A stretch of 64,000 nucleotides of DNA. Origin: Vibrio metoecus (lineage in GTDB: Bacteria; Pseudomonadota; Gammaproteobacteria; Enterobacterales; Vibrionaceae). How positions within the stretch are numbered: the stretch's first letter is position 1; each line of letters starts with the position of its first letter. The notes under the pieces are model-generated. The model searched no databases and was not told the origin of the DNA. It saw nothing but the letters and a program-made list of their open reading frames with translations. Where the stretch lies: assembly GCF_000696385.1 (NCBI RefSeq), contig NZ_JJMN01000070.1:235018-299017 (forward strand). Direction: 5' to 3'. This document shows positions 41,382 to 51,744 of this stretch, in pieces. Position numbers and translations under genes: made by a program.

Positions 41382-42977
41382 TTATGCGCTGAATTTAGTC
41401 ACATCCACGTACAGTTTTAGCTGTTGGCCGGGTTTGAGATACTTATTGCTCTTTAACGTATTCCATTTAACGATGTCTGTCGTTTTCACTTTGAACTTGC
41501 TGGCAATACTACTCAATGAGTCACCTGAACGGACTTTGTACGTCACCGTGCGAATCACTCCGGTCGGCTTGGTATCTTTCCATACCACCAATTTTTGCCC
41601 TTTACGCAGCGCGTCTTTAGGTGCCATGCCATTCCATTTCGCGAGCGATTGGTAAGATACGTTATACTGCTTAGCGATGGTCCACAGACTTTCACCAGTG
41701 TTGACCGTATGAGTCACCTGATATTGCCCACGAGGCACGGACTGTGTTTTCGCCAGACGATTGCTCACACTCAGTGCATAGGCTTTCTCATCTTTCACTG
41801 ACGTTGGAACAAACAGATAGCTACCAATCCGGATTTGGTTGTTAGCGATTTGGTTCGCCGCTTTGATGACTTTCGTGGTGGTATTGTATTTATCGGCAAT
41901 CGTACTGAGCGTATCGCCAGATTTGACCTTATAGCGAACCACTTTGACGCCTTTGCCTCGATTTTCCTCAATTGCCGCATTAAAGCGCTCGACTTTTTCG
42001 ACCGGCAGTAATAACTGATGAGGTCCATTCGGAGCCGTCGCCCATTGGTTATAGGCTGGGTTTAAGCTTTGTAGTTCTTTTACCGTCATGCCTGCGTATT
42101 GCGCTGCGATGGCAAGATCCAGCTGTTCTTTCGGATCGACCATGGATAGCACTTGGCGGTTTTCTATCGTCGGGATAGAGATGCCGTATTTTTCCTGATT
42201 CGCGATCACATCAGCTAGCGCCATCAGTTTTGGTACGTAGCTACTGGTCTCTTTAGGTAAATCCAGCGAGAAAAAGTCGATAGGTTTTCCGGCTTTTTGG
42301 TTGGCTTTAATTGCTCTCGCAACACGCCCTTCGCCACTGTTATAAGCGGCAATCGCGTGGTACCAATCCCCATTAAAGTGTTGGCTCAGTACTGTCATGT
42401 AATCGAGTGCTGCATCGGTAGCGGCTGAAACATCGCGGCGACCGTCATACCAGAAATTTTGTTTTAGGCCGTAGCGTTTCCCCGTTGCTGAAACAAATTG
42501 CCATAAGCCCGCGGCACTTCCATGAGAGTAGGCAAAGGGGTCAAAGGAGCTTTCTACAATCGGCAGCAGCACCAGTTCCATCGGTAGGCCACGTTGCTCG
42601 ACTTTTTCGGTGATCAGATACAAAAAAGGTTCGGCACGGCTGGCAATGGCTTGCAGGTGACCTGGGTTTTTGATGAACCATTCACGATAAGTATCTACGC
42701 TCGGATCTTTCGGTATTCCGAGTTTTAATTGCATAGCAATGCGTTGCCATACATCGTCTTGTTCTTGTGGGGAAAGCTCCACATACTCTTCTTCTGCGCT
42801 CTCGGTTGCTTCTGCTGGGAGCGTGGTCATGGTTTGTGGTTTACGCTTCTTTTTAACCTTAACAGATTGAGTGGGCGGGTTTACCGCCTGATCATCTGAT
42901 GTGGTTGTATCCACAGGTTGGGGGGCTTGACAGCCGACGAGCAGCAATGCCAATACCCAACTGAATTTAACTCGCAT
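41382..42977 (-). CDS. mltD: Membrane-bound lytic murein transglycosylase D
   Basis: A 531-residue outer-membrane lipoprotein that cleaves peptidoglycan glycan strands with anhydromuramoyl ends. The signal ends in the lipobox LLVG-C (Cys16). The SLT domain has catalytic Glu in LPIVESSFDPFAYSHGSAAGLWQF, with AIAAYNSGEGRV downstream. Three LysM glycan-binding repeats follow (VKSGDTLSTIADKYN, VNTGESLWTIAKQYN, VRSGDSLSSIASKFK). E. coli MltD has two LysM, so the third is a modest expansion. Confidence 0.95.
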   Translation of the reverse strand: MRVKFSWVLALLLVGCQAPQPVDTTTSDDQAVNPPTQSVKVKKKRKPQTMTTLPAEATESAEEEYVELSPQEQDDVWQRIAMQLKLGIPKDPSVDTYREWFIKNPGHLQAIASRAEPFLYLITEKVEQRGLPMELVLLPIVESSFDPFAYSHGSAAGLWQFVSATGKRYGLKQNFWYDGRRDVSAATDAALDYMTVLSQHFNGDWYHAIAAYNSGEGRVARAIKANQKAGKPIDFFSLDLPKETSSYVPKLMALADVIANQEKYGISIPTIENRQVLSMVDPKEQLDLAIAAQYAGMTVKELQSLNPAYNQWATAPNGPHQLLLPVEKVERFNAAIEENRGKGVKVVRYKVKSGDTLSTIADKYNTTTKVIKAANQIANNQIRIGSYLFVPTSVKDEKAYALSVSNRLAKTQSVPRGQYQVTHTVNTGESLWTIAKQYNVSYQSLAKWNGMAPKDALRKGQKLVVWKDTKPTGVIRTVTYKVRSGDSLSSIASKFKVKTTDIVKWNTLKSNKYLKPGQQLKLYVDVTKFSA

Positions 42978-43048
42978 GTAACACAGCCTTTATTCTTCAT
43001 GGCTGCTGATAATACTTGCCACTTTGTCTTGGTGACAAGCGACAAAAG

Positions 43049-43807
43049 TCAAAATTCATTCTTCCATTCACGTAATGCAGTAAATATTGTGAGCGGATCC
43101 AGAGTTGACACTCGGTTAGCAACAGAGCGAATGACACTCGGCTCTTGTGTCCGTAAGAACGGATTTATCCATTTCTCACGTCCCAGTGTGGTGGGTAGCG
43201 TGGGGTGATTTTGAGCGCGTAAACGACTCACTTCATCGCGATAAATATGCAATTGTTCGTTTTCTGGCTCAACCGCGAGCGCAAAAGAAAGGTTGGAAGC
43301 GGTGTATTCGTGCGCGCTGTAAACTTGGGTTTCTTCAGGCAAGGAAAGGAGTTTGTTGAGTGAGGAAAACATTTGTTCCATCGTTCCTTCAAACACACGG
43401 CCACAACCTGCGGAAAAAAGGACATCTCCACAAAATAACTTGCCATCACCGACATAACCAATATGCCCTAAGGTGTGTCCCGGCAGACCGAGTACCATAA
43501 AGCGCTCATCAAACAGTTCGATTTGGTCGCCATCTTCTACCGGATGCGTCAAGGTAGGGATGGGTTCTTGTGCAGGCCCGACAACGTGGGTGTTCGGAAA
43601 TTGATGGACCAATTCGGCTACGCCACCAATATGATCATGATGATGATGGGTAATGAGGATGGCCTTTAAGTTCAAATCATGTTGTTTGAGGTAGGCAAGA
43701 ACAGGTTCAGCGTTGCCCGGATCGACAACAGCACAATCGCGATCGCTATTTTGGATCAGCCAGATGTAATTGTCGTTAAATGCGGGTATGCTTTTGATCT
43801 GTAACAT
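43049..43807 (-). CDS. gloB: Hydroxyacylglutathione hydrolase (glyoxalase II)
   Basis: A 252-residue metallo-beta-lactamase-fold enzyme hydrolysing S-lactoylglutathione to lactate and glutathione, the second step of methylglyoxal detoxification. The dimetal motif [10 protein letters not shown] is near residue 54, followed by [31 protein letters not shown] and [10 protein letters not shown]. The C-terminal glutathione-binding region is present. It is divergent from yafS. Confidence 0.96.
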   Translation of the reverse strand: MLQIKSIPAFNDNYIWLIQNSDRDCAVVDPGNAEPVLAYLKQHDLNLKAILITHHHHDHIGGVAELVHQFPNTHVVGPAQEPIPTLTHPVEDGDQIELFDERFMVLGLPGHTLGHIGYVGDGKLFCGDVLFSAGCGRVFEGTMEQMFSSLNKLLSLPEETQVYSAHEYTASNLSFALAVEPENEQLHIYRDEVSRLRAQNHPTLPTTLGREKWINPFLRTQEPSVIRSVANRVSTLDPLTIFTALREWKNEF

Positions 43808-43888
43808 GAGTTGTCTCCGGTTACTTTGATGAAGCGGGTGAGCAATGAAACCAGCACGCAGTGATAAAGCGCTTGAAAATCCACACTC

Positions 43889-44584
43889 ATGGTCGCAACT
43901 AAAAAAATAGGCCAGTGGGTGAGTGAATCCATCCAGACCCGTTTAGATGAATGGTGTCCAAAACTTTTTGGCTACCATATGTTAAAGCTCGGCGGTCTGA
44001 GCTGTGAGCTTGCCAGTTGTACTTGCAATATTCAACACCAAGTGCATCTTGACCTTAAAAATCCTCTGCATACAGTGATTGCCGATAAGTACGAACTGCC
44101 ATTTTTAGAAAAGAGTATTGATGTGGCGATTTTGGCGCATCAGTTGGATTACAGTAACGACCCTCACCGTTTATTACGAGAAGTTGACCGCGTGTTGATT
44201 GACGATGGCTATGTCATTATCACCGGTTTTAACCCGATCAGTTTTATTGGTTTAGCCAGTTTGATGCCGTGGCGCAAGAATAATTTGCCATGGAGTGGGC
44301 GCATGTTTACGCCTAATCGCATCAAGGATTGGTTAGGCGTACTCAATTACCAAGTGATTGCTTGTGATCACTATGCCCTGTTTCCGATGCAGAAATACCG
44401 CCCATTTTGGACTTGGTTAGAGAATGGTCTTGGAGAATCTAGCACGGCATTCGGCAGTCTTTACTTTATTGTGGCACGGAAACGAACCTGCCCATTGAAG
44501 CCGATTCGTTCTAAGTGGCGTTTAAAGCGACGTCTCTCGCCTGTTGGCGTTAATTATCGAGTGAACAGTAAACCGCAGTCATAG
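43889..44584 (+). CDS. yafS: YafS, SAM-dependent methyltransferase-like protein
   Basis: A 231-residue cytosolic protein matching E. coli Yaf[69 protein letters not shown], then SRMFT-like NRIKDWL and a basic tail with [11 protein letters not shown]. The central part fits the class I methyltransferase fold, but the nucleotide loop is poorly conserved. The substrate is unknown. It is divergent from gloB and convergent with rnhA. Confidence 0.88.
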   Translation: MVATKKIGQWVSESIQTRLDEWCPKLFGYHMLKLGGLSCELASCTCNIQHQVHLDLKNPLHTVIADKYELPFLEKSIDVAILAHQLDYSNDPHRLLREVDRVLIDDGYVIITGFNPISFIGLASLMPWRKNNLPWSGRMFTPNRIKDWLGVLNYQVIACDHYALFPMQKYRPFWTWLENGLGESSTAFGSLYFIVARKRTCPLKPIRSKWRLKRRLSPVGVNYRVNSKPQS

Positions 44585-44618
44585 TGGCACTTCTGCGGTT
44601 TTGGGGCGTTTATTGAGG

Positions 44619-45089
44619 TTATTTGGTGTCTGGTTGGTAACCCGTATCCTCTTCGGTGGGGTTTTCTGCTGCTTGTCGAGCTAGCTCATCACACATTTCA
44701 TTTTCACGATGGCCTGCATGGCCTTTAACCCAGCGCCATTCGACTTGATGACGTGCCGTTTCACGATCTAATGCTTGCCACAGATCGGCATTTTTAACCG
44801 GTTTTTTGTCAGCAGTTTTCCACCCACGCAGCTTCCAGTTATGGATCCACTGGGTAATGCCTTGACGAACGTATTGGCTGTCGGTGGTGAGGATAACATG
44901 GCAGGGCTCTTTGAGTGCTTGTAATGCCATGACGGCGGCGAGCATTTCCATCCGGTTATTGGTGGTGAGACGATAGCCGCGAGCCAGTGTTTTTTCGACT
45001 TGCTTATAGCGCATCACCACGCCATAACCACCAGGGCCTGGATTACCGAGGCAAGATCCATCAGTGAAAATTTCCACCTGTTTGTTCAT
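44619..45089 (-). CDS. rnhA: Ribonuclease HI
   Basis: A 156-residue enzyme degrading RNA in RNA-DNA hybrids (Okazaki primers, R-loops). The catalytic acids are visible: Asp10 in [18 protein letters not shown], Glu in [15 protein letters not shown], Asp in [12 protein letters not shown] and the late Asp in [13 protein letters not shown]. The basic handle [15 protein letters not shown] is present. It is divergent from dnaQ, the classical rnhA/dnaQ arrangement. Confidence 0.96.
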   Translation of the reverse strand: MNKQVEIFTDGSCLGNPGPGGYGVVMRYKQVEKTLARGYRLTTNNRMEMLAAVMALQALKEPCHVILTTDSQYVRQGITQWIHNWKLRGWKTADKKPVKNADLWQALDRETARHQVEWRWVKGHAGHRENEMCDELARQAAENPTEEDTGYQPDTK

Positions 45090-45145
45090 GATTTGATACT
45101 ATTGGGTCACGCAAAGAATTGGCATAGTCTGACATAGATATCCTG

Positions 45146-45889
45146 ATGAATACTAGCAACAATGCAGAATACCAACGCATCGTGGTGCTCGATACCGAAA
45201 CCACAGGTATGAACCGCGAAGGCGGCCCCCATTATGAAGGGCATCGAATTATTGAAATCGGTGCTGTAGAGATCATCAACCGTAAGCTCACCGGGCGGCA
45301 TTTTCACGTCTATTTAAAACCGGATCGTGAAATTCAACTAGAAGCGATTGAAGTACACGGTATTACCGATGAGTTTCTGCGTGATAAACCAGAATACAAA
45401 GAGGTTCATGCCGAGTTTTTGGACTTCATTAAAGGTGCTGAACTGGTTGCCCATAACGCGCCGTTTGACGTCGGCTTTATGGACTATGAATTTGCTAAGT
45501 TAGGTGGTTCGATAGGTAAAACCACCGATTTTTGCAAAGTGACCGATACCTTGGCGATGGCCAAGCGGATTTTCCCCGGTAAACGCAATAACTTAGATAT
45601 TTTGTGTGAGCGGTACGGTATTGATAACTCACACCGAACGCTCCACGGTGCTTTGCTCGATGCGGAGATCCTCGCTGACGTTTATCTATTGATGACAGGC
45701 GGGCAGACATCACTACAATTTTCAGCAAGCTCTCAAAATAGTGGAGAACTGGGCGCAGAATCATTAAAACGCGCACGTTCCGGGCGAAAAGCGTTAAAGG
45801 TTTTACACGCTAACGCCGATGAACTACAAGCACATCAAGAACGTTTGGATTTGGTCGCCAAAAGTGGCACTTGCCTCTGGCGCAATTAG
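45146..45889 (+). CDS. dnaQ: DNA polymerase III epsilon subunit (3'-5' proofreading)
   Basis: A 247-residue proofreading exonuclease of the replicative core; it binds DnaE. Exo I is IVVLDTETTGM (Asp16, Glu18), Exo II LVAHNAPFDVGFMDYEF, and Exo III HRTLHGALLDAEILADVYL. The C-terminal linker and alpha-binding tail follow (about residues 190-247). It is divergent from rnhA by about 55 bases and slightly upstream of a TIGR03503-like gene. Confidence 0.96.
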   Translation: MNTSNNAEYQRIVVLDTETTGMNREGGPHYEGHRIIEIGAVEIINRKLTGRHFHVYLKPDREIQLEAIEVHGITDEFLRDKPEYKEVHAEFLDFIKGAELVAHNAPFDVGFMDYEFAKLGGSIGKTTDFCKVTDTLAMAKRIFPGKRNNLDILCERYGIDNSHRTLHGALLDAEILADVYLLMTGGQTSLQFSASSQNSGELGAESLKRARSGRKALKVLHANADELQAHQERLDLVAKSGTCLWRN

Positions 45890-45897
45890 GAGTGGTT

Positions 45898-47157
45898 ATG
45901 GTGAGGATTCTCGCGGCGATAGTGGGATGTTTGATCAGTTTGAGTAGTTTGGCGGCAAAAGAGTCTTCAATGTCGCTGCTTGATAACCGTTTTCGAGTGG
46001 ATCCCACTATTTCTCAAATTACCTTTGTCATTTACCGCGAAAAAGATTCTCAACCGGTCGTGTTGGTTCGTCCGGACGGCACCAAATATTATCAATGGCG
46101 TAATCCTGACAACGTACGTTGGTATCAGGAAGCGTCAATGGACATTATTTCGATTGATAACCCGATGCCTGGCCCTTGGCAAGCCATCGGGAAAGTGACG
46201 CCGAAAAACAATATTAAGTTGATCTCTAACCTGCAATTAACCACTGACGTGTTTCCTACTCGAGTGTTTCAAGGTGAAGAGTTTAAATTTACCGCTCGCT
46301 TAACATCGGATGGTAAACCTTTGTTACTGCGTGACTTTCTTGATCGAGTCAACCTCAAAGTGACCTTTACTAAATTCGTTGAAAACGAAGACTCCCTAGC
46401 TAAAGAGGCGCGGCCGATTCCAGAAGTATTAGGAGAGTTTGCCGATGATGGTACGTTACTGGATGAAAAACCGGGTGATGGGGTCTTTACTGTTTCGTTA
46501 AAAATGTCGATTGAGCCAGGGAAATACCGAGTTCGTATTACCTCGGGTAATGGTGTGTTTTTACGCGCTCAAGAACAAGAAGTGCTAGTGTACCCGACTC
46601 CGATTTCCACCACCTTTATTCAATCACGAGTAAAAGACACACCACATCAGGTGATATTCACTGGCGAACAGGGAATGGTTGAACCGGGGTCGTTGCTCGC
46701 GCATATCCGCCATCGTCATCCTTATCAAGATGATTATCTGGCTGAAGCCCAAGCCGGGAAAGAATCCTTAACCGTGAAGCTGCCAATTCCTTATGATGGT
46801 GAGTTTGGCAACTACTCTTGGGATGGAAGCGTGTGGGCAACGGAGCTGGCTTCGCAGCGTGGTCTTTATTTCCCTATTGGTGACCAGACTTACAGCGTGG
46901 TTGATGAGTTAAACATTGCGGAAGTGCGTCGAATTCAAGAAGAAGAAGAGGCTCTGCGTCTTAAGAAAGAACAAGAGCAATTGATGATTCAAATGCGTGA
47001 AGAGCAGCGTAGCCGCAATATGATGTACATCATTGTGGGTAATCTGGTCGTGCTCGTCTTGGTGCTCGTCGTTTGGTTTGTATTACGAAAAATCAAGATG
47101 AAAAAAGCTGCGCAACCTGAAATGCAGTTGAACATGCCACCCAAAAAGGGCAAGTAA
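45898..47157 (+). CDS. Conserved envelope protein (TIGR03503-like)
   Basis: A 419-residue exported, membrane-anchored protein. An N-terminal signal sequence (RILAAIVGCLISLSSLAA) leads to a large periplasmic beta-rich region (FRVDPTISQITFVIYREK... through GVFTVSLKMSIEPGKYRV, suggesting Ig-like/vWF-associated domains). Then come a charged helix rich in Glu/Lys (EEEEALRLKKEQEQLMIQM) and a C-terminal membrane helix (YIIVGNLVVLVLVLVVWFVL) with a short basic tail. I recall the family as TIGR03503, of unknown function, in Vibrio and Shewanella. ATG at 45898 with AGGAG upstream is preferred over 45871, which overlaps dnaQ. Confidence 0.75.
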   Translation: MVRILAAIVGCLISLSSLAAKESSMSLLDNRFRVDPTISQITFVIYREKDSQPVVLVRPDGTKYYQWRNPDNVRWYQEASMDIISIDNPMPGPWQAIGKVTPKNNIKLISNLQLTTDVFPTRVFQGEEFKFTARLTSDGKPLLLRDFLDRVNLKVTFTKFVENEDSLAKEARPIPEVLGEFADDGTLLDEKPGDGVFTVSLKMSIEPGKYRVRITSGNGVFLRAQEQEVLVYPTPISTTFIQSRVKDTPHQVIFTGEQGMVEPGSLLAHIRHRHPYQDDYLAEAQAGKESLTVKLPIPYDGEFGNYSWDGSVWATELASQRGLYFPIGDQTYSVVDELNIAEVRRIQEEEEALRLKKEQEQLMIQMREEQRSRNMMYIIVGNLVVLVLVLVVWFVLRKIKMKKAAQPEMQLNMPPKKGK

Positions 47158-47189
47158 TCCTAGTTCAATCTTGTGCTGAGTGGAGATAA

Positions 47190-47220
47190 AAAGGGAGACA
47201 TTTCGTCTCCCTTTGTTTTT
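47190..47220 (+). terminator. Intrinsic terminator between convergent genes
   Basis: AAAGGGAGAC, ATTTC, GTCTCCCTTT, GTTTTT. It ends the upstream plus-strand gene and may also serve the minus strand after fadE. Confidence 0.8.
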
Positions 47221-47243
47221 AGGTAATGCTGTTACGGCGTAAA

Positions 47244-49689
47244 CTAAGCCACTTCTGCCTTACGTTGTGAGCGCTTTTTAGCAGCCAGTTCCTGTGGGAC
47301 AAAGTCGTCAACATTGATGGTGTAGAGGCGATGTGCTTCCGCTTCACTTAACAATGCCGCTTCCTGAATGGTCAGCACTTTGGCTTCTAATCCGATTCTG
47401 GCGACTTCATCGAGCCCCATAAAGGGACGACGTTGACCGAGCTCTTTACACACTTTGTCAAACAAAGGTTCTGCTTGCAAAATCACTTGTAGTGCCTGTT
47501 CAATTTTTCCGGCAGGGTTGTGATCGCTCGGCGTTAAGTACTGGTTACGACCAATTCTGGAACGTGTTGCACTCGGCGTTTGCAGGATTTGCGCGAGTTT
47601 ACTATCCAGCTTATCGCTCGGTGCTTTACGCACTCGACCAAAAGGCATGATCAGTAAGCGTAATGCGCGACCAATAAGACGATTTGGGAAGTTGGCTAAG
47701 AACTCATCAATGGCGACTTCGGTTTGGCGTAAACTGTCTTGTAATCCCCAGTGCACCAAAGGTAAATCTTCCTGTGGACGACCATCATTTTCAAAGCGTT
47801 TTAATGTCGCTGAGCTCAAATAAAGCTGGCTGAGAATATCGCCCAAGCGAGCGGATAAACGTTCTTTACGTTTCAACGACCCCCCAAGCACTGCCATGGA
47901 AATGTCAGCGAGAAGCGCTAAATTGGCGCTGTAACGGTTGAGTTGTTGATAGTAACGCTTCGTAGCGTCATGCGTTGGGGCTTGTGATCCGAAGCCATCA
48001 GTCAAGCCTAGCCATAAGCTACGGACAAGGTTACTTAAAACAAAGCCGACATGTCCGGCTAACGCCATATCAAATTTTTCTACCGCATCGGAGTTCTGGC
48101 TGTAAGCTGCTTCCATCTCTTTAAGAACATAAGGATGGCAGCGGATCGCTCCTTGACCGAAGATGATCATCGAACGAGTCAGAATGTTTGCCCCTTCGAC
48201 CGTAATGGCAATCGGGGCTCCTTGATAGCCGCGCGCTAAGAAGTTTGCGGGGCCTAAGCAGATGCCTTTACCGCCAACGATGTCCATCGCATCAATGATC
48301 GAACGTTGGCCTCGATGAGTACAGTGATACTTCACAATAGCGGAGATCACCGAAGGTTTCTCGCCTAAATCAATGCCCGCGACAGTGAGGTTGCTCGCGG
48401 CATCCATCACATAAGCGTTACCCGCTAGGCGCGCTAAAGGCTCTTCAATTCCTTCCATTTGCCCGATTGGCTGCTTAAATTGGCGGCGAATACGTGCATA
48501 AGCTCCCGTTGCCAATGCAGCAGATTTAATTCCGCCAGTGGAGTTAGATGGGAGAGTAATGCCACGACCGACCGACAGGCATTCCACAAGCATGCGCCAA
48601 CCTTGCCCGGCCATTTTCGGGCCACCAATAATAAAATCGAGCGGCACAAACAGATCTTTCGCGCGGGTAGGACCATTCTGGAATGGCACGTTTAATGGGA
48701 AGTGACGATTGCCGATCTCCACTCCTTTAAGATGCGTTGGGATCAAGGCACAGGTAATGCCGAGATCTTCTTTATCACCGAGCAGTCCTTCAGGGTCGCG
48801 CAGTTTAAAGGCAAGCCCCAGCACAGTCGCCACCGGTGCGAGAGTGATGTAGCGCTTGTTCCATGTCAGGCGCATTCCCAGCACTTCTTTGCCTTCCCAT
48901 TGTCCTTTGCAGACCACGCCAAAGTCTGGGATTGATCCGGCATCTGAACCTGCTTCTGGGCTAGTGAGTGCAAAACAAGGGATCTCTTTGCCTTCGGCTA
49001 AGCGAGGTAGATAGTAGTCTTTTTGTTCTTCCGTACCGTAGTGTTGCAGTAATTCGCCGGGGCCGAGAGAGTTTGGTACACCCACGGTGGAGGAAAGAAC
49101 ACTGGAAACACCCGTTAGCTTTTGCAGCACGAGAGATTGTGCATAAGCTGAGAATTCTAAACCTCCATATTGTTTTTTAGATGATCATGGCGAAGAATTT
49201 CTTTTCTTTCAGGAAGGTCCAAATTTCAGGAGGGAGATCGGCCAACTCGTGAGTGACTTGATAATCACTGACCATGGCACACACTTCATTGACAGGGCCA
49301 TCAAGAAAGGCTTGCTCTTCAGCAGACAGTTTCGGAGCGTGAATATTGTGCAGCTTTTTCCAGTCCGGCTTGCCTTTAAACAGTTCGGCTTCCCACCATA
49401 CGGTGCCAGCTTCGAGAGCTTCTTTCTCGGTCTGTGACATCGCAGGCAACACTTTTTTAAAGACCGCAAGTGCTTTACCACTGATCAAGGATTGACGGAT
49501 CGACGGAACACAAAGTACCGCAACGCCGGCAAGATACAGAGCCCAACTGAAAAATCCAAAAGGACCAAACAGTGAGAGTGCCAACATCGTAACAGTCAGT
49601 GCTGCTAGCGAAGTAAATAAAGATGTTCTTTGATACAGGCAAGCACCGAGTATCAAGAGCATAACTAAGGTTGAGAGCAAGATTTCCAT
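47244..49689 (-). CDS. fadE: Acyl-CoA dehydrogenase FadE (+1 frameshift as sequenced)
   Basis: Membrane-associated FAD enzyme doing the first oxidation of fatty-acid beta-oxidation. N-terminal hydrophobic segments ([18 protein letters not shown]) and [31 protein letters not shown] are in one frame. The core continues in another: [51 protein letters not shown]. The break is next to TTTTTT (49173-49178). Dropping the A at 49179 restores [25 protein letters not shown]. The corrected protein is 814 residues, the E. coli-type length including the C-terminal DUF1974. A FadR-type operator lies 67 bases upstream. Confidence 0.93.
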
Positions 49690-50009
49690 ACAGTTTTATC
49701 CTTTTTCAGACTGGCATTCTTCTGTTCTCTGATACGAAAATAGCGAGTCTAAGTTTAGTGGTCTAACCAGTTAAAGTGTAACCAAAGTATTAATGAAATG
49801 TAAAACGACATTTTATCCGAAAGTGATCACGCTAGAGTAATCTCTCTACTCTTGCTGCTGATTGAATGACTGGATTTGCTAACGAAGAGTAAATCTTGCT
49901 TTTTGGCTATCGACAGATCGGCAGGTTTGGGTAAACTCAGGTGGATACTGAATAGAAGTGCCAAGAGCACTCGGTTCGGATAACAAATAATCAATAAGAG
50001 AGATGCCTC
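49690..50009. other. Divergent fadE-gmhA spacer
   Basis: 320 bases without a gene. Besides the FadR-type operator near the fadE side I see no clear promoter pair or hairpin. It must hold the start sites of both divergent genes. Confidence 0.6.
49756..49772 (-). promoter_or_regulatory. FadR-type operator upstream of fadE
   Basis: The 17-mer TAGTGGTCTAACCAGTT has the palindromic core TGGTC-N-AACCA, one mismatch from the FadR pattern TGGTCNGACCA. It lies 67-83 bases before the fadE start. FadR represses fad genes in the absence of long-chain acyl-CoA. The match is seen directly; the regulation is inferred. Confidence 0.72.
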
Positions 50010-50585
50010 ATGTACCAGGATTTAATTAGAAGTGAACTGACCGAAGCGGCTGACGTTTTGCAGAAGTTTTTGAGCGATGACTATAATCTCGCGCAAATTG
50101 AAGCAGCGGCTAAGCTAATTGCTGATTCATTTAAGCAAGGTGGAAAAGTGCTTTCTTGTGGTAATGGTGGTTCACACTGTGATGCCATGCACTTTGCTGA
50201 GGAATTAACAGGCCGTTACCGTGAAAACCGCCCTGGCTATCCTGGTATTGCGATTTCTGATCCAAGCCACCTGTCTTGTGTGAGTAACGATTTTGGTTAC
50301 GAGTACGTGTTCTCTCGTTATGTTGAAGCGGTCGGTGCTAAAGGCGATGTGTTGTTTGGCCTGTCTACTTCTGGTAACTCAGGCAACATCCTAAAAGCGA
50401 TTGATGCGGCGAAAGCAAAAGGCATGAAAACGATCGCTTTGACTGGTAAAGATGGTGGCAAAATGGCGGGTCTAGCGGATGTTGAAATCCGTGTTCCACA
50501 TTTTGGTTACGCGGATCGTATCCAAGAAGTGCATATCAAGATCATCCACATCATCATTCAGTTGATTGAAAAGGAAATGGCGTAA
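50010..50585 (+). CDS. gmhA: Sedoheptulose 7-phosphate isomerase
   Basis: A 191-residue SIS-domain enzyme that makes heptose 7-phosphate, the first step to ADP-heptose for LPS inner core. Motifs are [25 protein letters not shown] (with catalytic Glu), [15 protein letters not shown] and [18 protein letters not shown], with a late His in [17 protein letters not shown]. It is followed by yafJ, as in E. coli (lpcA-yafJ). Confidence 0.95.
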   Translation: MYQDLIRSELTEAADVLQKFLSDDYNLAQIEAAAKLIADSFKQGGKVLSCGNGGSHCDAMHFAEELTGRYRENRPGYPGIAISDPSHLSCVSNDFGYEYVFSRYVEAVGAKGDVLFGLSTSGNSGNILKAIDAAKAKGMKTIALTGKDGGKMAGLADVEIRVPHFGYADRIQEVHIKIIHIIIQLIEKEMA

Positions 50586-50597
50586 CATTACGCGAAT

Positions 50598-50619
50598 CAG
50601 CCCGGTGTATGCCGGGCTG
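50598..50619 (+). terminator. Hairpin between gmhA and yafJ
   Basis: CAGCCCGG, TGTATG, CCGGGCTG. The T tract is weak (TTGGTTT), so it probably attenuates. Confidence 0.5.
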
Positions 50620-50647
50620 TTGGTTTAAGTAAGGAGTGGTTTAAACT

Positions 50648-51493
50648 ATGTGTGAATTGCTCGGAATGAGCGCGAATGTTCCAACCGATATCTGTTTTAG
50701 CTTTACTGGCTTGATGCAACGTGGCGGAAGAACTGGCCCACATCGTGATGGCTGGGGGATCGCTTTTTACGAAGGCAAAGGCTTTCGTACCTTCAAAGAT
50801 CCCAATCCCAGCAGTCAGTCCAAAATTGCTGAGTTAGTTCAGCAATATCCGATCAAAAGTCGTGCGGTGATCAGCCACATTCGGCAAGCCAACCGCGGTG
50901 GGGTGAACCTCGAAAATACCCATCCGTTTACCCGTGAATTGTGGGGACAGTATTGGACGTTTGCCCACAACGGACAATTGACGGGCTACCAGACTTTAGT
51001 CACAGGGCGACATCGGCCAGTCGGTGAAACGGACAGTGAGTTGGCGTTTTGTTGGTTGTTAAATCAAATGGAGCAGCGTTACCCCGAGGGTCCACAAGAT
51101 TGGCCTGAGATGCTGCGCTATGTTGCGCAGTGTTGTGATGAGCTTAGAGCTCTCGGTGTCTTTAATATGCTGCTGTCTAATGGCGAATATGTCATGGCGT
51201 ATTGCACCAATCATTTGTATTGGATCACTCGCCGAGCCCCATTTGGCCGCGCAGCACTGCTCGATGAAGATGTCGAGATCAATTTCCAAGAAGAAACTAC
51301 GCCGAATGATGTGGTGTCAGTGATTGCGACTCAACCGTTAACCGGTAATGAAACTTGGCAGCGTATGAAGCCGGGGCAATTCGCCTTTTTCCATTTTGGA
51401 GAGCGGATAGAAGACAATGCACATATGTTGATGGATGTGGATTTTGCACCGGGGCGACCCGGATGTCAGGCTCCAAGCCAACCTCTCGACTAA
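50648..51493 (+). CDS. yafJ: YafJ, class II glutamine amidotransferase-like protein
   Basis: A 281-residue Ntn-hydrolase-fold protein. Met removal would expose Cys2 (M-CELLGMSANVP) as nucleophile. Other class II features are GGRTGPHRDGWGIAFYEG, HIRQANRGGVNLENTHPF, FAHNGQLTGYQ and the GETDSELAFCWLLNQM segment. No synthase domain is attached, so its acceptor substrate is unknown. It is a standing neighbour of gmhA. It is followed by a palindromic repeat element. Confidence 0.88.
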   Translation: MCELLGMSANVPTDICFSFTGLMQRGGRTGPHRDGWGIAFYEGKGFRTFKDPNPSSQSKIAELVQQYPIKSRAVISHIRQANRGGVNLENTHPFTRELWGQYWTFAHNGQLTGYQTLVTGRHRPVGETDSELAFCWLLNQMEQRYPEGPQDWPEMLRYVAQCCDELRALGVFNMLLSNGEYVMAYCTNHLYWITRRAPFGRAALLDEDVEINFQEETTPNDVVSVIATQPLTGNETWQRMKPGQFAFFHFGERIEDNAHMLMDVDFAPGRPGCQAPSQPLD

Positions 51494-51495
51494 TC

Positions 51496-51626
51496 GATAT
51501 CCCCTTCCTACTTGAAGCTGCAGCGGTGTTGGCTACGTTCGTTCACCCCAATCACATAGTTTATCTATGCTCATGGGGATGAACTCATTTGCCGCCTACC
51601 TGCAACTCCAAGTAGTTTGGGTATAG
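51496..51626. repeat. Palindromic intergenic repeat element (about 130 bp)
   Basis: The left end ATATCCCCTTC-CTACTTGAAGCTGCAG and the right end CTGCAACTCCAAGTAG-TTTGGGTATA are imperfect inverted repeats. Inside, GTTCACCCC faces GGGGATGAAC around an AT-rich centre. The whole element can fold into one long hairpin. It resembles, from memory, a dispersed extragenic palindrome common in Vibrio and Shewanella genomes. It carries no coding frame. Copy number cannot be judged here. Confidence 0.7.
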
Positions 51627-51705
51627 AGCTTTCTATCGGCCACATCAAGTTGTGTTGGGATAGTGTTTAGGAATGTCGTTTGGGAATTAAAGAGCGGTAC
51701 AAAAA

Positions 51706-51735
51706 GAAAGGGTTGAATGATTTCAACCCTTTTTC
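51706..51735. terminator. Bidirectional intrinsic terminator between yafJ and purN
   Basis: AAAGGGTTGAA, TGAT, TTCAACCCTTTTT, with A-runs on the left and T-runs on the right. It suits the convergent genes on both sides. Confidence 0.85.
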
Positions 51736-51744
51736 AATTTGAGA

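Noticed and set aside
43475..43669. Small plus-strand frame opposite gloB
   Set aside because: Mirror of the His-rich metal motif region; no independent evidence.
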